Source: CAYLHB01 sp964383505 | GTDB taxonomy: Bacteria > Patescibacteriota > Minisyncoccia > Phycocordibacterales > UBA12088 | Length of the DNA stretch: 37,697 nucleotides | Reading direction: 5' to 3' | NCBI GenBank assembly: GCA_964383505.1 | Contig: CAYLHB010000007.1 | Span: 1-37,697 of the forward strand | Shown here: piece by piece, positions 31,318-37,697 of the stretch | How positions within the stretch are numbered: the stretch's first letter is position 1 | How the letters are laid out: each line of letters begins with the position of its first letter | Position numbers and translations under genes: made by a program | Notes under the pieces: model-generated | The model's input: the letters and a program-made list of their open reading frames with translations, nothing else | Databases searched by the model: none | Told to the model about the DNA's origin: nothing

Positions 31318-32148
31318 TTATCGCACCTCGAACGAAATGCTCACGTTCGAAACTATCTTGTTCTCACCAGTCGGCACGGGGGGTGCGGAGGCCTTCATTG
31401 CATCGCCTCCCCCAAGCCCCATGGGTGCCGCCTCCATACGGTCAAAGAAAATGGGGTAGTCGCCCTCCTCGTTGTACCCTACGATACGCACGAGCCGCAC
31501 CCCAAGGTCACCTGCCAGTTCGTTTGCTTTGCTTTTCGCTTGCTCGATGGCGATCTTACGCGCTTCCGCTTTCACCTTCTCCTCATCATCAACCGCAAAA
31601 GTAAGCCCGCCCACGTTTTGTACCTGCGCACCCGTGACCGCTTCGATGAGTTCACCCGCCTTCGCGAGGTCGCGCACCTTGACCGTCATGCTCTGGTTAA
31701 GCTCAAACCCTTTCTGCACCTGCTTACCGGGAGGGCACGGCCATACGCCCACGCACTTCGGCTGTTCCCACTCATACTTTGGCGCGAGGTTGTACCCGAC
31801 CGTTTTTACGTCTTTGTCTGTGTCGACTCCTTTCTCTTTGAGTGCCGCAAGGGCCGCATCGGCCTTCTTGGTTGCCGCCTCTTGCACGAGCGCGACCGTG
31901 GCACCCTCCTCCACCACAGAAAATGTGAACTCGCCCACATCCGGCTTTGCGAACACCTCGCCGGTACCTGTGACGGTAATCACGTTTGCGCTCGGGATGC
32001 CGCCCCCCACATATGCCCACTCTTTAAATGATTTCACTGTTTCCGCAAAAAGAAACGCCGCCAGGAGGAGGAGCACGAGCACGAGCGTGCCGTGCACCCT
32101 GCCACTGCGGTGGAGCGGTACTTCATGTTCTTGTGTGGTATCTGCCAT
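31318..32148 (-). CDS. SIMPL (DUF541) domain protein
   Basis: 276 residues: a short cytoplasmic start, a signal anchor helix (about 20-38), then one SIMPL domain outside the membrane, beginning ITVTGTGEVFAKPDVGEFTF. The LNQSMTVKVRDLAKAGELIE and GLTFAVDDEEKVKAEARKIA segments are typical. Two Cys (KCVGVWPCPPGK) could form a disulfide, of interest because a disulfide-bond operon lies just upstream. SIMPL proteins are linked to stress resistance, but the molecular role is poorly known. TATACT lies 26 nt before the ATG. Confidence 0.93.
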   Translation of the reverse strand: MADTTQEHEVPLHRSGRVHGTLVLVLLLLAAFLFAETVKSFKEWAYVGGGIPSANVITVTGTGEVFAKPDVGEFTFSVVEEGATVALVQEAATKKADAALAALKEKGVDTDKDVKTVGYNLAPKYEWEQPKCVGVWPCPPGKQVQKGFELNQSMTVKVRDLAKAGELIEAVTGAQVQNVGGLTFAVDDEEKVKAEARKIAIEQAKSKANELAGDLGVRLVRIVGYNEEGDYPIFFDRMEAAPMGLGGGDAMKASAPPVPTGENKIVSNVSISFEVR

Positions 32149-32197
32149 ACTTTCTGATTACTTGGTATGCGATAAGTATACCACCGTAATCGAGGCG

Positions 32198-32965
32198 CTA
32201 CAGAAAGGGCGACAGACTCTCTTCGTAGTCAAGGTGGGTGAGCAGGTCGTAGAGGTACCCGATGAGAAAGCTCGCCTTGCCCGAGACGAGCGCGAGACCG
32301 AGCATAATGAGGAACGCCCCGCCTACCACCGACGCGACCTTCAGGTACGGATTGATGCGAGTGACCAGCTTACTCGCGGTCGTGAATGCAAACGTGATGG
32401 CGAGGAACGGCACCGCGAGTCCGACCGAGAACACCGTGAGGAGGAGTGCGCCATTGAGCGCCGACCCCGCGGTTGCCGCTACGAGGAGAATCGAGCCCAG
32501 GATGGGCCCGATGCAGGGCGACCAACCGAGCGAGAACGCCATCCCCGTCACAAAGGCCGCAAAGGGTGAGCCGGGATGGAAACCTTTGGGAGCTTTAAAG
32601 TGGAACTCACGCTCAAACAAGCGGATACGCACCGCACCGAGAAGGAAGAGGCCGAAGAGCATCACGAGCACACCGCCCACCCGCTCAAGTATGTCGCGCA
32701 CGAGCACTACCTCCTTTCCCAACAACCCCGCGGCAACACCGAACGAAACAAACATGAGTGTAAACCCTACAATAAACGAGAGGCCGTTTAGCACCATACG
32801 CCTGCGGGCCCACCTGCTCTTCTCGGGATGGAGGAAATCCTCGTCCGACACGCCCGCGAGCATGCCGAGGTACGCGGGCACAAGCGGAAGTGTGCACGGG
32901 GCGAAAAAGGTAATGAGGCCTGCGAGGAACGCGGGCCCAAGGAGGGTGAGGGTGGATAGGTCCAT
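32198..32965 (-). CDS. ccdA: CcdA/DsbD-type transmembrane electron carrier
   Basis: 255 residues and 6-7 transmembrane helices. The two redox Cys sit in the family motifs FFAPCTLPLVPAYLG (helix 1) and GWSPCIGPILG (helix 4). CcdA moves electrons from cytoplasmic thioredoxin to outside thioredoxin-like proteins. It follows the TlpA-like gene by 4 bp and is the third gene of a disulfide operon. TAGAAT, overlapping the TlpA-like stop, ends 6 nt before the ATG and could be an internal promoter. Confidence 0.94.
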   Translation of the reverse strand: MDLSTLTLLGPAFLAGLITFFAPCTLPLVPAYLGMLAGVSDEDFLHPEKSRWARRRMVLNGLSFIVGFTLMFVSFGVAAGLLGKEVVLVRDILERVGGVLVMLFGLFLLGAVRIRLFEREFHFKAPKGFHPGSPFAAFVTGMAFSLGWSPCIGPILGSILLVAATAGSALNGALLLTVFSVGLAVPFLAITFAFTTASKLVTRINPYLKVASVVGGAFLIMLGLALVSGKASFLIGYLYDLLTHLDYEESLSPFL

Positions 32966-32969
32966 ACCA

Positions 32970-33533
32970 CTATTCTACCGATGTTCGGTATGCCTCCTCA
33001 AGCGCCTCCCTCGACATAGGCCCCCGAAGTTGTGTGAGGATGCGCCCGCTCTTGTCAGCGATGACCACTTCGGGCATCGCTTTGCCACCCACGGAGTGGT
33101 AGTAGCTGTCGGTCGGGTCAAGGAGCAGGGTGAGCCCTTCCGCCCCCGCCCCGTCTAGGTACGCACGCGCCACTTCATACTGCTCCGCGCGATTCACCGC
33201 CACCACCTCCGCCTCTGTATGCTCCCGCGCAAAGTCACTCAACATCCGGAGGTGGTTTTTGCAGTAGGGGCACCACGACGCGAAAATGCCAATCACACGC
33301 ACATGGTCTGATTTTTGCGAAAAGTTGACCGGCTCATTTTGGAGTCCTCGCAGAGCGAGATCGGAGAGCTCCACGGGAGTTTCAAGTACTTGCTCGCGCA
33401 CCTGATCGCGCGGGGCGAGAAGGAGAAGCCCAAGCCCTGCGCAGGTGACCACCACACACGCTCCTGCACCAATCGCAAGGAGTGGTCGCTTGCGCAGGTG
33501 GGAGATAATCTTACGGAGCCTCATTGAGCGCAA
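32970..33533 (-). CDS. TlpA-like thioredoxin-fold protein, membrane-anchored
   Basis: 187 residues: N-terminal anchor helix (about 18-40), then a thioredoxin fold with the active site FASWCPYCKNHL and the cis-Pro loop GGKAMPEVVIADKSGRIL. It is probably exposed outside the membrane and reduced by the neighbouring CcdA. The start may be the ATG at 33533 or 33524; both overlap the end of the DsbA-like gene (33511), so translation is coupled. Confidence 0.92.
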   Translation of the reverse strand: MRSMRLRKIISHLRKRPLLAIGAGACVVVTCAGLGLLLLAPRDQVREQVLETPVELSDLALRGLQNEPVNFSQKSDHVRVIGIFASWCPYCKNHLRMLSDFAREHTEAEVVAVNRAEQYEVARAYLDGAGAEGLTLLLDPTDSYYHSVGGKAMPEVVIADKSGRILTQLRGPMSREALEEAYRTSVE

Positions 33534-34218
33534 TGGCGCGGTCCACGAGCGTTTTTACCTGTTGGTAGGGGAGCGCGCCGCTGAAGGGGAGTCTCTTGCC
33601 CGACTTGGTCACGACAATGTTGAAGGGTGTCCCCTCGCCTCCCGCTCCCGCCGCATCATCCATATCTTCCCGCACCCTCTGCTCCACCTCCGGCTTGGCA
33701 AGGCATGCGGTGAACGCTCCCTCGTCGAGCCCATTCTCGCGCGCCACACGCAGGTACGTGTCCCTCCCGAGCGCGGTTTGGTACTCGAACAGCTTGTTGA
33801 TGTACTTCCAAAATGCCTCGTTTCCGCCTATCTCACCGGCGCACTCGGAGGCAATTGCCGAGGGGACCGCCTCGCTGTGGAGCATCTCGAGCGGGAAGTG
33901 CCGGTACACCCACACCACCTTCCCTTGGTACTCCTCCACAATGCGCTCCATGGTGGGGTGGAAACGGTCACAGAACGGGCACTGAAGATCGGAGTACTCA
34001 ACCACCACTATGTCGGCATCACGGCTACCCCACACCCAGTCACTCTCGTCGACCGCACGCATATTGTCTGCGCTCGGCTTGCCCGCATCTTCCGTTGGAG
34101 CGGGCGCGCTCGCGGTGGTGTTGCGTGTGAAGTAGAGGGTGCCCGACACCATGGCACCCGCAATGACAATTGCGAGGGGAATGAGGAACGGGTTTGCTTT
34201 GGGTGATGACTCCGACAT
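33511..34218 (-). CDS. DsbA-like thiol oxidoreductase (Thioredoxin_4)
   Basis: 235 residues from 34218 (MSESSPKANPFLIPLAIVIA). Anchor helix about 11-30, Ala/Pro/Thr-rich linker, then a DsbA-type fold: VVVEYSDLQCPFCDRFHPTM (CPFC active site), helical insertion with WVYRHFPLEM, and the cis-Pro region GTPFNIVVTKSGKRLPFSGA. It probably forms or rearranges disulfides outside the cell membrane. A possible -10 (TACAAT, 34252-34257) gives a leader of about 30 nt. It is first gene of the dsbA-tlpA-ccdA operon. Confidence 0.94.
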   Translation of the reverse strand: MSESSPKANPFLIPLAIVIAGAMVSGTLYFTRNTTASAPAPTEDAGKPSADNMRAVDESDWVWGSRDADIVVVEYSDLQCPFCDRFHPTMERIVEEYQGKVVWVYRHFPLEMLHSEAVPSAIASECAGEIGGNEAFWKYINKLFEYQTALGRDTYLRVARENGLDEGAFTACLAKPEVEQRVREDMDDAAGAGGEGTPFNIVVTKSGKRLPFSGALPYQQVKTLVDRAIALNEAP

Positions 34219-34291
34219 GGTGAAGTGTGGCACTAGCTTTAGTATGCGACCATTGTACCTCACTTATCTAAAAAGCAATACTTATTGTAAG

Positions 34292-34418
34292 TACAACTTA
34301 CGCAATTTGATGAAGTTCAAGGCACCGAGGAACGATACCCTTGAGCAATATCCCGGGCATATTGTGAAAGGGTTCGTGACGAAGGTAACGAAGGAATTCG
34401 CAAATTGCGTAAGTTGTA
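34292..34418. mobile_element. MITE-like inverted-repeat element
   Basis: A perfect 18-bp inverted repeat (TACAACTTACGCAATTTG at 34292-34309 and its complement at 34401-34418) bounds a 127-bp segment. Similarity between arms continues inwards imperfectly, meeting at ATATCCCGGGCATAT-like sequence near 34352-34362 with CCCTT/AAGGG arms. There is no gene inside. No clear target duplication was seen. It lies between the dsbA-like promoter and the DUF1653 gene. Confidence 0.6.
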
Positions 34419-34533
34419 GTAAGAATATGGCTCAATCTACGTCCCTAACAGCACAAGCCCGATATGAAACAAATTGTCGTCACCAATTTCATGACTGCCG
34501 CTCTCGGTTTTTCGCTTTTGGTGGCATTTGTGC

Positions 34534-34803
34534 TTATGGCCGCGCGCTAGCGGTACCAGTTTCCTTTCCGCCTTCTTCCTCAACCCTGGTGAACCGCCGC
34601 GGGGTTTTTCCGTCTCGTTCGATAACTTCCGAGAACATACCAAGCGGACGAACCCACAAGCCATTGTCGGTGCCGTCCGCGTGCCGATACACCACCAACT
34701 TCTCAAGCGTCTCGGAGTGCGTCGCAACTTCAAGTACCTCGTAGAGTCCTCCCTTGAAGTGGCGGTACATGCCCGGCACAACTTCGTGAGCGGTATCATT
34801 CAT
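34534..34803 (-). CDS. DUF1653 domain protein
   Basis: 89 residues from 34803 (MNDTAHEVVPGMYRHFKGGL). The DUF1653 pattern is clear: PGMYRHFKGGLYEVLEVATH, SETLEKLVVYR, LWVRPLGMFSEVIERDGK and PRRFTRV. The family is common and uncharacterised. The Ser/Thr/Ala tail after residue 75 is poorly conserved. TACACT ends 7 nt before this ATG, and no Shine-Dalgarno exists; an ATG 14 codons upstream is less likely. Confidence 0.9.
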   Translation of the reverse strand: MNDTAHEVVPGMYRHFKGGLYEVLEVATHSETLEKLVVYRHADGTDNGLWVRPLGMFSEVIERDGKTPRRFTRVEEEGGKETGTASARP

Positions 34804-34841
34804 GACCCAAAGTGTAGCATGTTGCATACCGCGCCATAGTC

Positions 34842-34895
34842 GCACAAACCCGACTCACGCCGGGCTTGTGCTTATGGGCGACTACCGGGAATCGA
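34842..34895 (-). repeat. 54-bp direct repeat, copy A (tRNA-His 3' end plus hairpin)
   Basis: Identical to 35038-35091 in 53 of 54 positions, 196 bp apart. It holds a hairpin (GCACAAGCCCG with CGGGTTTGTGC on the minus strand) and the last 19 nt of tRNA-His. Confidence 0.9.
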
Positions 34896-35034
34896 CGATG
34901 CGTCACTAGTTGTTTTTCTTCGCTCCGCTTGAAAAACAACAAGTGCGCTTCGTCTACGCTCGCCATCGCTTCGCGATATGGCTGCGCGCTTCGATTCTCG
35001 GACGCGAGCAACGCTGGTTGCTCGCTTAGTCGCC
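34877..35034 (-). ncRNA. tRNA-His-derived structured element
   Basis: On the minus strand this 158-nt segment starts with GGCGACTA, identical to the 5' end of tRNA-His, and ends with TCGATTCCCGGTAGTCGCC, identical to its 3' end. Its D-arm and anticodon arm are replaced by about 120 nt with hairpins: GCGAGCAAC/GTTGCTCGC (9 bp), GCCAT-CGC/GCG-ATGGC, and TTGTTTTTC/GAAAAACAA (9 bp). The two ends can pair as an acceptor stem. It may be a decayed tRNA copy, an insertion trace or a tRNA-like small RNA. Confidence 0.5.
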
Positions 35035-35037
35035 CAC

Positions 35038-35091
35038 GCACAAACCCGGCTCACGCCGGGCTTGTGCTTATGGGCGACTACCGGGAATCGA
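35038..35091 (-). repeat. 54-bp direct repeat, copy B (true tRNA-His 3' end)
   Basis: The copy that belongs to the intact tRNA-His. The hairpin just 3' of the tRNA may act as its processing or termination signal. Confidence 0.9.
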
Positions 35092-35145
35092 ACCCGGATC
35101 GAGGGTTCCACAAACCCCAGTGTTGACCGTTACACCATAGTCGCC
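35073..35145 (-). tRNA. tRNA-His (anticodon GTG)
   Basis: Cloverleaf with encoded G-1 opposite C73, the histidine identity pair: GGCGACTA pairs with TAGTCGCC. D-stem GTGT/ACAC, anticodon stem GGGGT/ACCCT, loop TTGTGGA. CCA is not encoded (CAT follows). Confidence 0.96.
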
Positions 35146-35167
35146 ATGCGCTCCTTGACAAGAGCTT

Positions 35168-35196
35168 ACTATAGGGCACAATTGCCAACCATGCAA
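35168..35196 (-). promoter_or_regulatory. promoter of tRNA-His
   Basis: Minus strand: TTGCAT (35196-35191), 17-nt spacer, TATAGT (35173-35168), about 22 nt before the tRNA 5' end. Confidence 0.6.
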
Positions 35197-35317
35197 ACGA
35201 TCGCACACATACTGATTATCGCCACACTCGCGTCCAAAATACGCGTGGTGTGCGGTAGAGCCTTTTTCATACCAACATCTTGAGAAGTGAGTCTTTGTGC
35301 AGACACACGATGCGCAC

Positions 35318-35347
35318 AACAACCCGCTTCTCATTGAGCGGGTTGTT
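35318..35347. terminator. 11-bp perfect hairpin upstream of the ABC gene
   Basis: AACAACCCGCT pairs with AGCGGGTTGTT around an 8-nt loop. Neither strand has a long T-tract, so it may be a weak terminator or an operator; it lies 43 bp before the ABC gene. The rest of 35197-35390 shows no convincing gene. Confidence 0.5.
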
Positions 35348-35390
35348 CGTTGACTTGGTACTATAGGCTCACCTAACACGAGACATCGCC

Positions 35391-37226
35391 ATGGACGCAC
35401 ACGATTGGAACACACAAACCGACATCAAAGACCGCGCCATCTCGTACTTTGTGCGTGGAATCTTGACCCTTTGGAGTCTCCTAGGGAAAGAGCACGCCAC
35501 GCTTAGTATTGTGGCAGGACTTACCGTGCTCACCACAGGCCTTGAAATACTCTTCAGCTGGTTTTTGAAGCTTGGGTTTGACAATCTTCCTGACGCGGTA
35601 ACTGCGAGAAGCTGGTCGCGCATGCTCACAATTGCGATGGCGGGCTTGGTGGTGAGTAAGGTGGGCGGAATACTGATCTGGCGTTTTGTGCGCGAACCGC
35701 TCGTGCTCAAGAGTCTCATCCGACTTGAAAATACATGGCCGTGTGAGGCGCAGGAAAAACTGCTCGCGCTCTCACTTGGATTTCACGAGCAATCCAATAC
35801 CGGTCGACAGGTGGCAAAAATACAGAAGGGTGTCCAGAAACTACTCTCTATTCTCCACAATGTCCTGTGGGGCTTTCTGCATGCAACGCTCTACCTTGCG
35901 ATGAGTGTCATCGCGATTCTCGTCATGGACTGGCGGCTCGGGATCATATTCCTCGCACCCATCGTGCCCGCCGTCTGGCTCAACCTGCGCGTCTATGAAA
36001 AATTCACCCCGTTATGGGAGGAGTGGGAAAAGAAGAAAGAGCGAGCGAGCGGCTACTTCTTTCAATCACTCATCAACGTCGCTACCGTGCAGTCATTCAG
36101 TCAGGAGTATCGGGAGCTTGGTGCACATGGTGAGGTGCGGAAGGAGATGTTGGAACTTGATACCCGCACGTCGCTCCACATGCAGAGGTACTTCTTCTTC
36201 ATCGAAGGACTGCTTAACAGCTTCTACCTCATCACGCTTGTTACCGGCATTCACCTCACCATCCAGGGAGAAATTGCCCTCGGCACCGTGGTGTTTATCG
36301 CAACCACGGGCGGGGTGGTGATTGCGAACGTATGGGAACTCATTCACCTCTACTCAAGCATCATGCGTGACCTTGTGGCCACACAGCGCATGAAGTCACT
36401 CTTGGATGAGGTGCCGGATATCGTGAGTACTCCACACGCAACCACACTCGCACTTCCCCGCGGAGAACTCGTGTTCGAAAACGTGTCCTTCTTCCACAAG
36501 CAGAAAGAACACCCCACCATCGACTCCGTGTCCCTCGCGTTTCCGCCGGGCTCGTTTGTCGCGCTCGTCGGACCGCAGTGGTGCCGGCAAAACGACCATT
36601 GTGCGCCTCCTTGCGCGCGTGTACAACGTCACAGCAGGTCGAGTACTCCTCGATGGACACAACATACGCGACCTTGAAGTGGGGTGGTACCGTCGTTTGT
36701 TCGCGTTCGTGTCTCAAGAGGTCGAGCTGTTTGACGCACCACTCGCATACAACATCCTCTACGGCGCACCCCATGCCGATCCGTCAATCTTGGACGAGGC
36801 ACTTGAGGCCGCTCACCTTCGTGACGTCATCTACGACACAAAGCGGTTTCCCCATGGGCCCCAGACCGAGGTCGGGGAGCGGGGTGTGCGACTTTCAGGA
36901 GGAGAGCGACAGCGAGTGGGCATTGCGCGCGCCTACGTAGCGCTCAAAACGGGTGCGAAAGTGTTGGTGCTCGACGAGGCGACCTCCAACCTCGACTCGG
37001 AGTCCGAACGAGCGATACAGGAGATGCTCTCCGGATTGCGTGCGAACATACGCTTCACCACGGTCGCTATCGCGCACCGGCCTCCACCATTCAACACGCC
37101 GACACTATCGTGGTGCTTGACGGCGGACACGTCATAGAGCAAGGAAGCCATGAGGAGCTGGTCGCACAGGGAGGCATCTACACCCACCTCGCCAACCTTC
37201 AATCGCTCGGTGAGCTTCGTGAGTAA
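35391..37226 (+). pseudogene. ABC exporter (permease-ATPase fusion) with two frameshifts
   Basis: Homologous to MsbA/MdlB-type exporters of about 610 residues. The first frame holds the six-helix ABC membrane domain (about 20-310) and the start of the ATPase (LVFENVSFFHKQKEHPTIDS). At about 36576 one extra C sits exactly in Walker A: LVGPQWCRQ is read where the shifted frame gives SGAGKTTIVRLLARVYNV. The second frame has the Q-loop FVSQEVELFD, signature VRLSGGERQRVGIARAY and Walker B VLVLDEATSNLDSE. After IAHR (about 37080) one base is missing; the frame resumes with HADTIVVLDGGHVIEQGS to the stop at 37226. All motifs are otherwise intact, so this is either sequencing error or a very recent pseudogene. 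Confidence 0.88.
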
Positions 37227-37240
37227 CCTCTGTCAACTAT

Positions 37241-37270
37241 AAAACCACCCCGTTTCTTGGGGTGGTTTTT
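37241..37270. terminator. bidirectional terminator between ABC gene and tRNA-Leu
   Basis: An 11-bp stem AAAACCACCCC with GGGGTGGTTTT and a 7-nt loop; T5 follows on the plus strand and TTTTAT on the minus strand. It serves both convergent transcripts. Confidence 0.9.
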
Positions 37271-37277
37271 ATGTTTG

Positions 37278-37361
37278 TGCGCGGGAGAGGACTTGAACCT
37301 CCAAGGGATTGCTCCCACTACCACCTCAAGGTAGCGCGTCTACCAATTTCGCCACCCGCGC
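37278..37361 (-). tRNA. tRNA-Leu (anticodon GAG)
   Basis: 84-nt class II tRNA with long variable arm (TGGGAGCAATCCCT region). Acceptor GCGCGGG/CCCGCGC, anticodon stem CTACC/GGTAG, loop TTGAGGT, T-loop GGTTCAAGTCC. Discriminator A; CCA is not encoded. Confidence 0.95.
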
Positions 37362-37433
37362 GTGAGTGTCGTCTATACTAATGACTTCCATGATTTTTGC
37401 AAATTTTCTTCACATAGCTATATTCCGAGTTTC

Positions 37434-37632
37434 GATGTATCACAGGATACATACTTACAAATGAGCAACCTATCGAATGGATCGGGAGAGATGGGGGGGA
37501 GATATATCGTCTTGCCACAAACAAGGATTCCGACACCGCTCAACGCACATATCACCTCACTACATTCAGCTACGCTACACGGCAGTGTGGGATGAGGAGG
37601 CACGTGAGACTAGACTGCCTCGTATGGTCTGA
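37434..37632 (+). pseudogene. possible decayed gene fragment
   Basis: One plus-strand frame reads TNEQPIEWIGRDGGEIYRLA then TNKDSDTAQRTYHL; another, shifted, ends with YTAVWDEEARETRLPRMV and a stop at 37632. Both look like protein with charged, non-repetitive composition, but there is no start codon or Shine-Dalgarno and the join needs a frameshift. I do not recognise the family. The last 65 bp of the window show nothing. Confidence 0.25.
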
Positions 37633-37697
37633 CATTCTAGTGTTTGCACTGTGCAACTACTAGAATTTCATAGCTACATCCGTGACGATCACAAACC

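Noticed and set aside
34877..35145. Group I intron in tRNA-His
   Set aside because: The intact tRNA-His is uninterrupted, and the neighbouring element lacks D-arm and anticodon halves, so it is not an intron-split tRNA.
35191..35283. 30-codon hydrophobic plus-strand peptide with TTGACA-16-CACAAT upstream
   Set aside because: The -10 match is poor and the region overlaps the tRNA-His promoter on the other strand; it cannot be told from chance.
1..37697. CRISPR array or insertion sequence with transposase
   Set aside because: No regularly spaced repeats and no transposase or recombinase motifs were seen on either strand.

Overview
The window looks like a chromosomal segment of a Candidate Phyla Radiation bacterium (Patescibacteria, most like Parcubacteria/Paceibacteria). 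The evidence is a compact, mostly minus-strand layout with many 1-45 bp gene overlaps, membrane-anchored helix-turn-helix proteins, Lys/Ala-rich histone-like tails, tRNA genes without encoded CCA, a shortened Obg, and divergent versions of universal genes. The assignment rests on protein style and layout; no marker phylogeny could be run.

Layout, left to right. Positions 1-8314 hold an F-type ATPase operon read leftwards (c-like, b, delta, alpha, gamma, beta, epsilon; 7193 down to 967). Two related HTH-plus-transmembrane genes flank it, one cut by the left edge. The operon is odd: no subunit a is present. The c-like protein is fused to a secreted beta-type domain and has no acidic residue inside its hairpin helices. 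Alpha has lost its P-loop, b is about twice normal length, while beta keeps its catalytic P-loop. This is the best candidate for an undescribed system: an ATP-driven rotary F1 motor on a membrane sector that probably does not carry ions. Positions 8483-11797 hold gatB, obg, a small four-helix membrane protein and a MutT-type Nudix gene. Positions 12121-16968 hold an alpha-glucan cluster (GT4 glycosyltransferase, GH57, DUF5752-like, GH15). Positions 17100-19622 are secA, followed by a 24-residue Lys/Ala-rich peptide gene. Positions 20120-24997 hold murB, a tiny AbrB-like regulator with tandem palindromic operators, an O-antigen-ligase-like/TPR protein and a divergent flippase, together a cell-envelope region.

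Positions 25043-28551 hold tRNA-Arg, a small frameshifted gene, rarA, a HUMPS/OMPDC-family enzyme, a slipin and tRNA-Gly. Positions 28856-30974 hold a Nudix gene and the secE-nusG-rplK operon, whose strong promoter is followed at once by a terminator-like hairpin. Positions 31318-34218 hold a SIMPL protein and a disulfide-bond operon (DsbA-like, TlpA-like, CcdA-like). Positions 34292-35145 carry a MITE-like inverted repeat, a DUF1653 gene, tRNA-His and a structured element made from pieces of tRNA-His. Positions 35391-37226 are an ABC exporter gene with two frameshifts, followed by tRNA-Leu.

A window-wide signal is that many genes have a -10-like hexamer ending exactly 6 nt before the ATG and no Shine-Dalgarno sequence, which suggests frequent leaderless transcription. 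No rRNA, CRISPR array, transposase or phage genes were seen.
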